Shown here piece by piece: positions 9,236 through 19,625 of a stretch of DNA of 64,000 bases. The stretch covers positions 15,082,001-15,146,000 of the forward strand of contig LR990060.1 in the NCBI GenBank assembly GCA_905147135.1, read 5' to 3'. The DNA is from Blastobasis lacticolella (lineage: Eukaryota > Arthropoda > Insecta > Lepidoptera > Blastobasidae). Position 1 is the stretch's first letter. Every line of letters starts with the position of its first letter. Below the pieces are notes generated by a model. It was given only the letters and a program-made list of their open reading frames with translations. It had not been told where the DNA came from and did no database searches. A program made the translations under genes and the position numbers.

Positions 9236-9592
9236 TCTTTTTCTTTTTATGACATACTATAGGCAAACAGGCAAAAGGGCCACCTGATGGAAAGTAGTCA
9301 CCACTGCCTATAGACATTAGCAACACCAAGAGTATCGCTAATGCGTTGCCCACCTCTATAACACGTTGCTCTGGCAGCAAAAAGGCAAAAGCCACTCCAC
9401 TGCCAAAGCCACGCTTCCCCGAATCCCCACCCCATGGAGCTCTGGAAACCTTACTCACCGGCAGAAACACAATACTATTTAAAAGAGTATTGTTTAGCTG
9501 CGGTATTCTGTAAGGTGGAGGTACTTCCCCAGTCGGGCGGCTCCAATTCGAACGAGATACCCCGCTATGCCCTACCTCTCTTATAATTATCT
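9229..9592 (-). mobile_element. Family C SINE-like element
   Basis: In minus sense the element starts gagaggtagggcatagcggg, passes gtttccagagctccatgggg and ends with the LINE-like tail ccatcaggtggcccttttgc. Close copies are 27114-27466 (minus) and 58905-59152 (plus). The last ~110 bp resemble the 3' end of the LINE at 48927-51290, but the body does not match that LINE's coding region. Confidence 0.75.
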
Positions 9593-9796
9593 ACCTCTCT
9601 TATATCTGTCTGCTCGTTTGTCACTGAGTAGGATAAAAAAGTAGCTGACGAGTGCTTGGCCCGGGTGGGTCGCAGAGACTATGGACCGCCACTTTGCTCT
9701 CTCCTGACACAACTTCTGAAACTAGCTCACATATAGCCACAATATCTCCATACCCGCCACATTGAAAATTCGGACCCGTTTTCTTGAGAACATTAG

Positions 9797-10053
9797 GTTC
9801 AGTAGCCGTATTCACAATGGCTCGGAAAACGGATTCGGATACGGATTCGACAAAGGACCCCGCAAAAGTTCTTAGGAAAATGTGGTTTCAGTTAATTATG
9901 ATGAAATTTTCATATGTTATAGAGAGTAGAGTTTCCGTGGAATCTATCGGGATTCTGAATAACAGTTTTCGAATCGATCGACACGGATTCGCAGCTCACG
10001 AATATCGTGTCGAATCGTTCGGAAACGGTTTCGAATCATTGTGAATACGGCTA
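9797..10053 (+). mobile_element. TIR MITE-like element, copy 1
   Basis: Ends are inverted repeats (cagtagccgtattcacaatg against cattgtgaatacggctac). The second copy is at 12248-12506, same orientation. The sequence is full of cggattcg and atcgat motifs. An 86-codon ORF (MARKTDSDTDS...) spans it and a similar one spans copy 2, but with no transposase motif, so it is probably not coding. I could not identify a target duplication. Confidence 0.75.
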
Positions 10054-10096
10054 CAGATCTGATGGTTTTATTTTGCGTTACACTTCCTATGTAAAG

Positions 10097-10435
10097 TAAA
10101 GTAAAGTAAAGTAAAATTTTATTTCCATAAAAATTGAGAATTACAGGGTTACTGTGGGCTCTGCACTAAGATCGACTTGTGTCGCAGGCCCCGAGATTTA
10201 CAAAACAAAGGTTACACATTTCTTCATTTGCCGCGGTTCAATCTGTACTTAATAATTAATAAAAATAGGTAAGTAAGGTAAGTAATTAAGTAATAGGTAA
10301 GTTATACCTGTATAAAAAACGAAAATTAAAACATTTATAAACACAACAACACTTAAACTTAAACTTGTGTCTGGGGGCTTGTTATTGAAATGTCGACGTA
10401 TTATGTTTATGTCTAAAGTGGGTGTGAGTGTGTAT

Positions 10436-10466
<31 letters not shown>

Positions 10467-11240
10467 AATATATCATGTGAGTGCGTTAGTTAAACTAACA
10501 CCGTCAGAATATTTTCTGTTTCGATGTAATTAAGGTTCATTAACCACTTTTCGATGCTCAGTTTGGCTTTGGAGTTGCGGAGTTTTGTGATTTCAGGTAC
10601 TTTCATACAAATTATATTATAAATGTGAGGCAACAAAAAAAGTGATAGTCTTTTAGCAAAAGTAGAGCGTACCTTGGGAACAGGGACTCTGAACACTCTG
10701 CGGTTGGCAATGCGCTCGTAGTCTGGAGATGTGAGAGTGACGCTATGTATTGCGAGTGCTGCTCTTAACAAATACAGTTAACGGACTCTTAAAACTTTAC
10801 ATTCTCGGTAGAGATCATCGGAGGGATACGTATATGGTTTGCAGAGCATTACTTTCAGTACCGAGCGCTGAGCTCTTTCCAAAATGAGCAAGGTCGATTT
10901 AGCTGCCCCGCCCCAAACTCTGATGCAGTATAGAATGGCGGATTGGCAAAGGGATTTATAAACTAAAAAGAGGGTTTTGTTATCAGCTGAGTGCCGTAGG
11001 CTTTTCATTATGTAAATAGTTTTACGAACTCCGTTAGTAATGTACTCAATATGGCGTTTGAAAGACAACTTTTCGTCAATCATGATTCCTAAGTATTTTA
11101 CGCTAGTTTTCCGGTTTAATTGTGGGCAATTACAGTCTTGTGGTATTTCATTATTTAGTTCACAAGAATGAAGTTTTAGGTTTAGAGAAGACGGAGGTTG
11201 AGTAGCACTCGTCTTATGAAAAGCGATGTATAGTGATGTA
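10097..11240 (-). pseudogene. 5'-truncated LINE, RT C-terminal region, (TTTAC)n tail
   Basis: Two overlapping minus-strand frames encode KYLGIMIDEKLSFKRHIEYI, AILYCIRVWGGAAKS, LERAQRSVLKVML and a weakly conserved C-terminus. This is the thumb/connection part downstream of a non-LTR reverse transcriptase. A frameshift near 10775 separates them. The 3' UTR ends with AATAAA and a (gtaaa)n array (10097-10120, plus strand). A (TG)n microsatellite lies inside at about 10433-10466. Upstream catalytic domains are absent. Confidence 0.8.
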
Positions 11241-11490
11241 TGTAATAATAATAAATCGATTATTACTGACTGAACAGCACAACACAGCAAATATGTATGC
11301 AAAAAAAATATATAAATTACATAATTGAGACATTAAAATTACAAAGACAATAAAACACAGCAATAAAAATTAAGATACAATTAATTAAATACTACCTTAA
11401 TAATTAGAAATACCCAATACAATATACCTAAATGTCGACTAGGCATTGTCGTGTCTTTCGTAAATCTTCTTTCATTAACTCTAACTGTTG

Positions 11491-11912
11491 AGACGACTAC
11501 ACAGAATACACAAAGGCAACGCAATATGTAGTACCAAATATTGCCACTGGATGGCGCTGTTCCAATTTTGTGCGGTATCTACATCGCGGTAGTAAGTTGT
11601 CGCATAGGATATGAGATATCTGGTTTTCGTAATAAATGATCAATTTTAAAGTTAATTTATTTCGTTTAATTTTTGGGGCTTTCCCTTGATCCTTGGACAG
11701 GTTTCATACAAAATCGAGAATTCCCAAAAATTAAACGAAATAAATCTGATTCATAATAGACATTTTTTACGGAAACCAAATTTGGTGCCTTATTTCGTAT
11801 GCGACAACTCACTACCGCGATGTAGAAACCACACAAATTGTAACAGCGCCATTTAGTGGCAATTTTTGGTATAACATATTACGTTACCTTTATCTATACT
11901 GTATAGTCGTCT
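11491..11912. mobile_element. Fold-back (long inverted repeat) element
   Basis: Left arm 11491-~11605 and right arm ~11765-11912 are inverted copies: agacgactac against gtatagtcgtct at the tips, ggcgctgtt against aacagcgcc, and ctacatcgcggtagta against cactaccgcgatgtag. A second inner pair (aatttatttcgtttaatttt against its complement near 11735) brings the arms closer. No ORF; typical of a non-autonomous DNA element. Confidence 0.75.
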
Positions 11913-12247
11913 AAACACTGACGGATACCATTCTATACCTTACCATACCTCCTACACCTCAGTCATTTAGTCTTGATAGAGTGCTCGTGGTTTCATGATG
12001 ATGAGCATTCTATATCTATCTTCTATACATAGGTAGTTTAAAATAAAGTTGCTCTCTGCAACTATCTGTTTGTCTTTCCGTATGTATTTTCGCCAACTCC
12101 TGCTAAACCACGCAAGGTATTTTGATGCGGTTTTCACTATCCGTTATAGAATTTCTCCCGGAAGGTTTATGGTGTAGGTATAATACTGTAAGAAAAGTCT
12201 AAAAACCCGTGCGTGCTAGTGTCTGGATAGCAGCCCCTGTAATGGTC

Positions 12248-12506
12248 TTCAGTAGCCCTATTCACAATGGCTCGGAAATCGGATTTGGATACGGAATCGA
12301 CAAAGGACCCCCAAAAGTTCTTAGGAAAATGTGGTTTCAGTTAATTTTGATGAAATTTTCATATGTAATAGAGAGTAGAGTTTCCGTGGAATCTATCGGG
12401 ATTCTGAATAACAGTTTTCGAATCGATCGACACGGATTCGCCGCTAACGAATTTAGTGTCGAATCGTTCGGAAACGGTTTCGAATAATTGTGAATACGGC
12501 TACTGC
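12248..12506 (+). mobile_element. TIR MITE-like element, copy 2
   Basis: Second copy of 9797-10053, ~90% similar by eye, with the same inverted ends (cagtagccctattcacaatg ... ttgtgaatacggctactg). It again contains an open frame (92 codons here) without recognisable transposase residues. Confidence 0.75.
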
Positions 12507-12954
12507 TATAACATAGTCTTTTGTGTAGGTACCTACTATAGGTGCAATACATACGCCGAAAATTTCTTTACAATTAACCCATTTGTTTGCTGATCGGAGT
12601 GTTTGTAAATGATAAAAAAATATTTTGATAAAATCTATGTGTGTTGCGCAGAATATTCCACTAAGAATCTGAGTGATGCGCATATTCTGATGCGCAAAAG
12701 CCTTTTTATCTCGTCTCTGTGTGTCTCTGACGTTTCGTTGGTTGAGTCGTAAATGGAATGATCAATATCCAATTTTTTCTATTGCATAGGGAGGTACTCG
12801 GTTAGACTGTCCACCTGATGGAAAGTGACCAGGACATCTGCAACCCCCAATTAAACTCTTTTCCAAAGAAGAAACAGCATCGAAATCGTCCCGCCGTTAG
12901 AAGTAAGGATTACGAAAAAATGTAAAAAAAAATAAAGATGGTATCTAAGCTAGA
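12507..12954. other. Unassigned interval with a LINE tail scrap
   Basis: Only a short LINE-like tail phrase (gtccacctgatggaaagtga, near 12810) is recognised. The rest is AT-rich and featureless. Confidence 0.45.
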
Positions 12955-13070
12955 AAATTATTAAGCTACCAATTTGTTTTAGTGTGTGGTGACACATCAG
13001 TAGCACAGAATATTATGTACGCAAACAATGGAAGGTGTAATCTGTCTTTCACACATAAACACCTTATTGG
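12955..13070 (+). repeat. Dispersed repeat Q
   Basis: Resembles 27885-27995: shared acacatcagtagcac, atattatgtacgcaaac and cacataaaca phrases. No class can be assigned. Confidence 0.5.
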
Positions 13071-13216
13071 TAAAAAAACCATTACGTGGCCTACTGACAG
13101 GGGGTAGGTACTGTTGTATAAGAGGAATATCTAATGGCAATATCTTAATTATGGTAATTACCTAAATAGAATATTGTATGTCAAGCTTCCAATAGTTTCA
13201 CGTATTTTCGCATTAA

Positions 13217-14125
13217 TTATTTTTATTTTTTTATCTTTAGACTAGCCAGACATTTCACAGCCATCTCACCTGGTGGAAAGTGATGATGGAGCATGCCTGT
13301 CTAGGAACCGCCTCTTCACTCTAGCCTTGAAGGCGTCTAGATTATAATGATCAAGGAGCATACTCGCCTGCCTGTCTAGGAACAGCTTATTTACTCTAGC
13401 CTCGAAAGCGTCCAGATTACAATGATCAGGTAACATACTTGCATGCCTGTCTAGGAACAGCCGATTCACTCTAGCCTTGAAGGCGTCTAGATTATAATGA
13501 TCAGGGAGCATACTCGCATGCCTGTCTAGGAACAGCTTATTTACTCTAGCCTCGAAAGCGTCCAGATTACAATGGCCAGGGAACATACTTGCATGCCTGT
13601 CTAGAAACAGTCGATTCACTCTTGCCTTGAAGGCGTCTAGATTATAATGATCAGGGAGCATACTCGCATGCCTGTCTAGGAACAGCCGATTCACTCTTGC
13701 CTTGAAGGCGTCTAGATTATAATGATCAGGGAGCATACTCGCATGCCTGTCTAGGAACAGCCGATTCACTCTTGCCTTGAAGGCGTCTAGATTATAATGA
13801 TCAGGGAGCATACTCGCATGCCTGTCTAGGAACAGCTTATTTACTCTAGCCTCGAAAGCGTCCAGATTACAATGGCCAGGGAACATACTTGCATGCCTGT
13901 CTAGAAACAGTCGATTCACTCTTGCCTTGAAGGCGTCTAGATTATAATGATCAGGGAGCATACTCGCATGCCTGTCTAGGAACAGCCGATTCACTCTTGC
14001 CTTGAAGGCGTCTAGATTATAATGATCAGGGAGCATACTCGCATGCCTGTCTAGGAACCGCCTCTTCACTCTAGCCTTGAAGGCGTCTAGATTATAATGA
14101 TCAGGGAACACACTCGCAGGCAACT
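13217..14125 (-). repeat. 75-bp minisatellite (11 units) inside a LINE family E 3' end
   Basis: Eleven head-to-tail 75-bp units occupy 13291-14115, flanked by the LINE E 3' end (poly(T) and ccatctcacctggtgg at 13217-13290). Each unit is 25 codons ([20 protein letters not shown] plus a short linker), so one 285-codon frame stays open. There are two main unit types, with gattcactc... or ttatttactc... variants. The block 13516-13740 appears identical to 13816-14040, giving a 300-bp higher-order period. The ORF is an expansion of a dead LINE C-terminus, not a host protein. Confidence 0.92.
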
Positions 14126-14590
14126 AACTAATAAAAACGTACTTTATTTTGAATTTATAAAACTTCCAAAGGTGTCTATATCCCGCCGACCGTGACATTA
14201 TTCCGGATCATTGGAAACGGGAACAGGAAAACGCCAATTCGTATAACAAATTCAACGAACCCACTCCCGATCCACGAATAGAACTTTGGTGGCAATGAAT
14301 TCGTTGAACGTTCGATTTCACCAGAACTTTAAACAATAATGGCTCTTAAGGTAAAACGTGTTTATAAACAAATTTTAGAGTTTGTTGAAAGAGTTTTCCC
14401 TTTGTATTGAATTAATGCGAATGAATTGAATTGAATGAATTAATTCCCTGGGTTCTCTGTTTGTACAGTGATCTTTCCAAAAAATTGGTCGACACCACAG
14501 GTGACCGAAGAGCTGGTAGCTACCTCGCGCAAAGAATAAGCATTGCTATTCAGGGAGGTACTGCTGCCAGCATCTTCGCCCAAATTTTTT
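14126..14590. other. Unassigned interval
   Basis: No gene or repeat family is recognised. It is AT-rich, with a few gaattcgttgaac phrases that partly repeat near 14240-14310. Confidence 0.4.
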
Positions 14591-14629
14591 AATATTTTTA
14601 ATTATATAATAAATACAGTGTCGTCCCAG

Positions 14630-15075
14630 TGTACGAACCTCATTAGCAATACCACCTCACAATTCAGATTTCTATTCCTACTCCTTCACTGTTCATGCTA
14701 CAAGGCTGTGGAACTCTCTGCCGTATGGAATACGCGATAGTAAATCTATCGGTATTTTTAAGAAACGTGTGAAAGAGCACTATCTCTCTCTTTGTTCTTG
14801 AAAATGCGGGGTACAATGCCTATAGATAGTTTGTAGGTATCTATGTATTTTATGTATTGGTAGTTTATTATATTAGGTTATTATATGTGTATGTATATTT
14901 AGTTAAATATTGTGCATGTCTGATCTGCGACTACTTATCACATATATCTTTAATAGGCCTGCTGGAAGAGATTTCTTCTATGAAATAAGTAGCGCCTGTT
15001 GTGTCATCTATAACTCTGTATTTTTCATCAAAGTTTCATGTGTACAATAAACTGTAAAATAAATAAATATATATA
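14630..15075 (+). pseudogene. 5'-truncated LINE 3' end
   Basis: The plus strand reads (Y)SFTVHATRLWNSLPYGIRD then SIGIFKKRVKEHYLSLCS and a stop, a classic non-LTR C-terminus (RLWNSLP...FK.R). A ~250-bp 3' UTR follows, ending in an AATAAA-type signal and an A/T-rich tail (tgtacaataaactgtaaaat). Confidence 0.75.
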
Positions 15076-15161
15076 TTTTTTATTGTACATACTTAGTTTT
15101 TATGTTAACATGGGAATGTAAATTCGTCAATATGCAAAATAAAATATTTGTACATTTTGAC

Positions 15162-15300
15162 TCTGTGCGGTCCTTTACGTGTGATTGAGAACCGGCTATA
15201 GTAATCAGCCAAGCTCCTTTTAGAAGTATATTATTCTCTCTATTATTTGTCTATTAGGACGTTCAACTTCACAGTCTTCTCGAAGCGACCCAGTTTCTCA
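15162..15300 (+). repeat. Dispersed repeat T, mate of 27754-27865
   Basis: Shares gactctgtgcggtcctttac, gattgagaaccggc and ggacgttcaacttcacag with 27754-27865. Unclassified. Confidence 0.5.
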
Positions 15301-15304
15301 TTCA

Positions 15305-15595
15305 TTACATTCGAATCCCACTACGGCCATGTACCAATGACTCTTTCCTGAGTTACGCACATTAATAGTTGAATTCTAATCGATGCTCTTACGGTGAGGG
15401 AAAACATCGTGATGAAACCTGCACATTCCTGATTGTGTAATTATAATCTAATAATTCCTCTGTTAACATGTTCGCGGAGGTCAGACAGCAGTCACTCCTC
15501 GGTAATTGCCTGATCTGCCAAATCCTGGATCACGGTCAAGACCCCAGGCCCTCGTGTGCTCTCGCACTGGGACATTTACGCCAAGGTAATGACTT
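15305..15595 (+). mobile_element. SINE S1 copy lacking the A-box half of the head
   Basis: Starts at the B box (attcgaatcccactacggcc) and continues through gagggaaaacatcgtgatga, cacattc and gatctgccaaatcctggatc to acatttacgccaagg. Confidence 0.75.
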
Positions 15596-15743
15596 TTGAA
15601 AATTCTTTCATGGATACAGTCCGTGGACATGACCCAGATGAATAAAAATCATATGATGAACATGTCCTACTGCACTCAATCCACGAAATTCGTCACATCG
15701 CAGTAAATAAAGGTCGCTGCCCATGCGACAGCAAATCGATAAC

Positions 15744-16190
15744 CAAATCAAATCAAATCAAATCAAATCAAAATTTCTTTATTGATTAGGACATTAAATA
15801 TCTCTTTCAATCGTCAAAAAGGAGGGGGGTAGGAAAGTAGGAAGGAAACACACAGTGACACGCTGACCGCCCTATGTCTCTAGATAAACGTATCCCTCGC
15901 CAACCACAACCGAACCGGGCTCGACAATGCCAGACAGAGCCGGAACGCTATATTATATTATATACTCGTAGGTATGTCTAGTATAATTAAGAAAAACCAC
16001 CTAAAACTACAGCAAGAGTAAGCCAGTCCACCAAGGCAGCACCCGTTCACGAGTATAACGCAGGGCCCAGCCATCGTCCAATTCAACCATATTTGAGGGA
16101 AAAGAGCGACCCGGCCCCCACGCCACCGCCAGACAGACTTTTAAGTGAGCGTGCATCACACATGCTGCATGTGATAGGTAGTTGCTCCCA
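15744..16190 (-). mobile_element. LINE family G 3' UTR, (TTTGA)n tail
   Basis: Tail array (aatca)n at 15744-15770, then an AATAAA signal in the minus sense, followed by the G 3' UTR (ggacattaaatatctctttc, acacacagtgacacgctg, accacctaaaactacagcaa, ccggcccccacgccaccgc). It matches 56287-56690 over ~400 bp. No coding region is retained. Confidence 0.75.
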
Positions 16191-16191
16191 C

Positions 16192-16406
16192 CCTACTCTA
16201 TCCTATCCCTACCCTATCGCTACCTTACCCCTACCCTATCCTACCATTGCCTTAACCCTACCCTACCACTACCTTACCCCTACCCTACCACTATCTTACC
16301 CCGACCCTACCACTATCTTACCCCTACCCCACCCTATACTACCTTACCGCTATCTTACTCCTACCCTACCCCTACTCTAACTACTACCCTACCCCTACCC
16401 TAGCGC
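16192..16406. repeat. Degenerate CCCTAC / telomere-like tract
   Basis: About 215 bp of irregular repeats built from ctaccct, ccttac and ccctatc. It is similar in flavour to a telomeric repeat but is not the canonical insect TTAGG/CCTAA array. ORFs through it (16093-16403) are low-complexity artefacts. It lies ~110 bp beyond the 3' end of the full-length LINE. Confidence 0.8.
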
Positions 16407-16602
16407 AGACAGGAGACACCATGTGTGGGAGAGGAAGGAAAATTAACGCCGCTTCCAAGGTGGTTCTCTGTGGGGGAAAGAAACGGCAAGAAACCCACAG
16501 AGCCTACGTTAATTATTTTTTTTTTTAAACATGTCTTATGTACTAATACATTATTTGTCCTATATACTATCTTAAAAGTAAATACCTGTATAGAACAGCA
16601 GT

Positions 16603-19563
16603 TCAGTCCCATGGACTTTTGTCATTTACATATTCAGATATACTATAATAACTTTTTTGACATAATTTGTTTTTTATAGCGACTTTAAATTTATTCAATG
16701 GTAAATTCTGAATATCTGTTGGAACCTTATTATAAAAGCGTACACATTGACCCATAAATGATTTGTGGACTTTGGCTAGACGACAAGCACCAGCAACAAG
16801 CTTATCTTTATTTCTCGTATTAATATTATGAACATCACGATTCTTCTTAAATAAGTGTAAATTTTTATGAACATACATTAAGTTCTCATATATATATTGT
16901 GACGGCATTGTCATTATATCGATATTCCTGAATTTATCTCTTAGTGAAGTTCTAGGTCTCAATTGATAAATCGCGCGAATAGCCCTTTTCTGCAATACAA
17001 ATACATTGTGCCAGTCGGCAGCGTGTCCCCACAGCAGTATGCCATAGGCCATAATACTGTGGAAATAACTAAAGTAAACTAATCTTGCTGTAGCCTCGTC
17101 AGAAATACTCCGTATTTTCTTTACAGCATATGCTGCAGAACTTAGCCTTTTCGCCAATTTATCAATGTGAGGACCCCATTGCAATTTATTATCCAGGGTA
17201 AAGCCTAAAAATACTGTAGAATCAACAAAATTCAAATTTTCGCCTTTTATTTGTACATTAGTGGGCACTGATCTAACATTTGGCAAAGAGAATTTTAAAC
17301 ATTTTGTCTTCTTGCCATTCAGTAATAAATTATTAACCGTAAACCAGTTTACCACTTCTGCAATAGCCTTGTTCACGTCTTCATATGTTAATTGTTGTCT
17401 TTTTACTTTAAACACTAAAGATGTATCGTCCGCGAACAAGACAATTTCATGGGCATCTTTTACAAAGTACGGTAAGTTATTTACATAAACAAGAAACAAA
17501 AACGGGCCCAAAATAGATCCCTGGGGGACACCCATAGAGACAACAGACCCCATAGATCTCTCTCCGTTCACATCAACTTTTTGAATTCTATGACTCAAGT
17601 ATGAATTTAGCAAGTTCAGGGCCAAGTCCTTTATTCCATAATGTTGTAATTTCCTGACCAAAATGTCATGATTAACGCAATCAAAGGCTTTGGATAAATC
17701 ACAGAAAACCCCTAAGGCATCACGTGATTCCTCCCACGCCCCAAAGATATGTTTAATAAGTTCAACACCTGCATCAGTTGTTGAACGACCGCGAGTAAAA
17801 CCGAATTGTTTATGATGCAATAGGTTACTTCCATAAAAATGAGCTTTTAGTTGATTTAATATGATTTTCTCAAATATTTTACTTAGAGTCGGTAAAATTG
17901 AAACTGGTCTAAAATTTGTAGGATCCGTTGTATTACCAGTTTTCAACAATGGAATAACTTTACTGTGCTTCATCAGGTCAGGAAATTCACCATTATCAAC
18001 ACAATTATTAAATATATTCGCTAAGTGGACAGCAATAACATCAATTACAGAGCTAATAATTTTTACTGACATACCATCAATGTCGGCAGTTGCTTTCATT
18101 TTTATAGTTTTAAAAGCCTTAACTATATCTTGAGGTGTTGCATGCTCGAACTTAAAATCGATGACACTCTCGGGTACATTTTGTTTTAACAAGGATTCAG
18201 CGAGAGCAGGAGACGAATTTAAGGATTTCGTAGTTGACACTGGAATGTCTGTAAAAAATTTATTGAATGCCTCCGCAACTTCCGAGTTTTTGGTAACAAC
18301 ATTATCATTTATCTTTAAACTGTACTTAGTATCGCGATTTGTTACTTTTCCAGTTTCACTATTTATTATCTGCCATGTGGATTTTACTACATCTGTGCTA
18401 TTTTTTAGTTTGTGTTTAACGAAATTCGATTTAGCTGTAGCACAAACGCGTTTAAATAACTTCGAATAATGTTTAACATACTCAGCAAATTCTACGCTAT
18501 TATTATACGCCCGTTCTGCATAGAGCTCATATAATTTATTTCTACTCTTATGTATTCCTGCTGTCGCCCAATCGCTAAACATAAGTTTGCTGTTTACTGC
18601 CTTCACCTTTGGTTTGAATATACTATTACTTTCAGTTTTTGTCATGTGTAAAACTGAATTATAATATTCATTTGGGTCATCAAAATACTTTAAATTAGAT
18701 GATTTCTCTATAATGTTATTTCTAAAACTGTTTAGACGGTTGTTGTTAATTGGTACAAATTTAATAGTATTTTTTGTTTCTTTCCTCATATTAACATTAA
18801 ACACAGCTAATTGACCACAATGATCGGATTGTAATTTGTTTATTACAGACTGGCTACATGCCTGGATATCACAAAAAATGTTGTCTAGACAAGTTGATGT
18901 AGTACTTGTTATTCTAGTAGGCTCTAAAAATAAGTTGATTAAATTATGACACTTAAATAATGATATTAGCCTACCAGTATATTTACAAGATACGTCTAAT
19001 AAATCTATATTAAAATCTCCACAAACAACAATATTTTTATTACAATTGCTAACTTTAATAAGGGCTTCATCCATAATTTTCTCGAACAAATCAAATGATG
19101 AAGCCGGAGGTCTGTATACGCTCATTACAATAAGTCGCTCAAGTTCTATACAGGCAATTTCAGCAGATCGTTCAACAGACAGCTTGACAATATCAGTGCG
19201 TTCCTTGCATTTTAGGCAATTACGAGCAAGTATTAGGGAACCTCCATGAATTGCCTGCCCTCTTGTGAACGAACTTGCAAGTTTATGGTTGTTAAAGCCA
19301 AATATGAGCTGGTGATCTTTTAACCAATGTTCAGTAATGCAAAAAATATCAACATTCTCACCGTCCATGAATAGCTCAACTTCCAATTCTTTATTCGTCA
19401 TGCCTTGGATATTTTGATGTACTAAGTTAACTATACAATTTTGTTTATTATTATAACATTTTACTTTACGTACATCCAAAGGCTTATTACCACTATTTAC
19501 TAATGACTTTATGCCAGAGCAGTCCTGTATATTCTGAACAATATCAAAAGATTTACTGTTCAA
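16603..19563 (-). CDS. LINE ORF2: endonuclease-reverse transcriptase, 986 aa
   Basis: ORF2 nicks target DNA and reverse-transcribes the element RNA at the nick. The N-terminal EEP-type endonuclease (about 45-255) keeps HQNIQG (N51), TEHW (E78), SVYRPP, CGDFNID (D183, N185) and SDH (246-248). The reverse transcriptase (about 480-800) keeps IPLLKTGN..NFRPVS (537-555), motif A CDLSKAFD (D622), motif B GVPQGSILGP (678-687) and motif C FADD (710-713). A thumb/C-terminal region with FLGFTLDNKLQWGPHI and GILLWG follows; I see no RNase H domain. Length is normal for an apurinic-endonuclease LINE. The start is the first ATG after the 62-bp inter-ORF gap, so translation may need reinitiation. No frameshift or missing catalytic residue was found. 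Confidence 0.93.
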   Translation of the reverse strand: MNSKSFDIVQNIQDCSGIKSLVNSGNKPLDVRKVKCYNNKQNCIVNLVHQNIQGMTNKELEVELFMDGENVDIFCITEHWLKDHQLIFGFNNHKLASSFTRGQAIHGGSLILARNCLKCKERTDIVKLSVERSAEIACIELERLIVMSVYRPPASSFDLFEKIMDEALIKVSNCNKNIVVCGDFNIDLLDVSCKYTGRLISLFKCHNLINLFLEPTRITSTTSTCLDNIFCDIQACSQSVINKLQSDHCGQLAVFNVNMRKETKNTIKFVPINNNRLNSFRNNIIEKSSNLKYFDDPNEYYNSVLHMTKTESNSIFKPKVKAVNSKLMFSDWATAGIHKSRNKLYELYAERAYNNSVEFAEYVKHYSKLFKRVCATAKSNFVKHKLKNSTDVVKSTWQIINSETGKVTNRDTKYSLKINDNVVTKNSEVAEAFNKFFTDIPVSTTKSLNSSPALAESLLKQNVPESVIDFKFEHATPQDIVKAFKTIKMKATADIDGMSVKIISSVIDVIAVHLANIFNNCVDNGEFPDLMKHSKVIPLLKTGNTTDPTNFRPVSILPTLSKIFEKIILNQLKAHFYGSNLLHHKQFGFTRGRSTTDAGVELIKHIFGAWEESRDALGVFCDLSKAFDCVNHDILVRKLQHYGIKDLALNLLNSYLSHRIQKVDVNGERSMGSVVSMGVPQGSILGPFLFLVYVNNLPYFVKDAHEIVLFADDTSLVFKVKRQQLTYEDVNKAIAEVVNWFTVNNLLLNGKKTKCLKFSLPNVRSVPTNVQIKGENLNFVDSTVFLGFTLDNKLQWGPHIDKLAKRLSSAAYAVKKIRSISDEATARLVYFSYFHSIMAYGILLWGHAADWHNVFVLQKRAIRAIYQLRPRTSLRDKFRNIDIMTMPSQYIYENLMYVHKNLHLFKKNRDVHNINTRNKDKLVAGACRLAKVHKSFMGQCVRFYNKVPTDIQNLPLNKFKVAIKNKLCQKSYYSISEYVNDKSPWD

Positions 19564-19625
19564 GTCTAACAGTGGACTGGTATATGCTGCTGATATGATA
19601 CAGGACGGCTCCTTTGTCTTACATA

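Noticed and set aside
13266..14123. A 285-residue repeat protein
   Set aside because: The 75-bp period divides by three, so one frame stays open by arithmetic. The unit is a known LINE C-terminal segment and the frame enters LINE 3' UTR sequence.
16093..16403. Two Leu/Pro/Tyr-rich ORFs
   Set aside because: Low-complexity translation of the CCCTAC tract.
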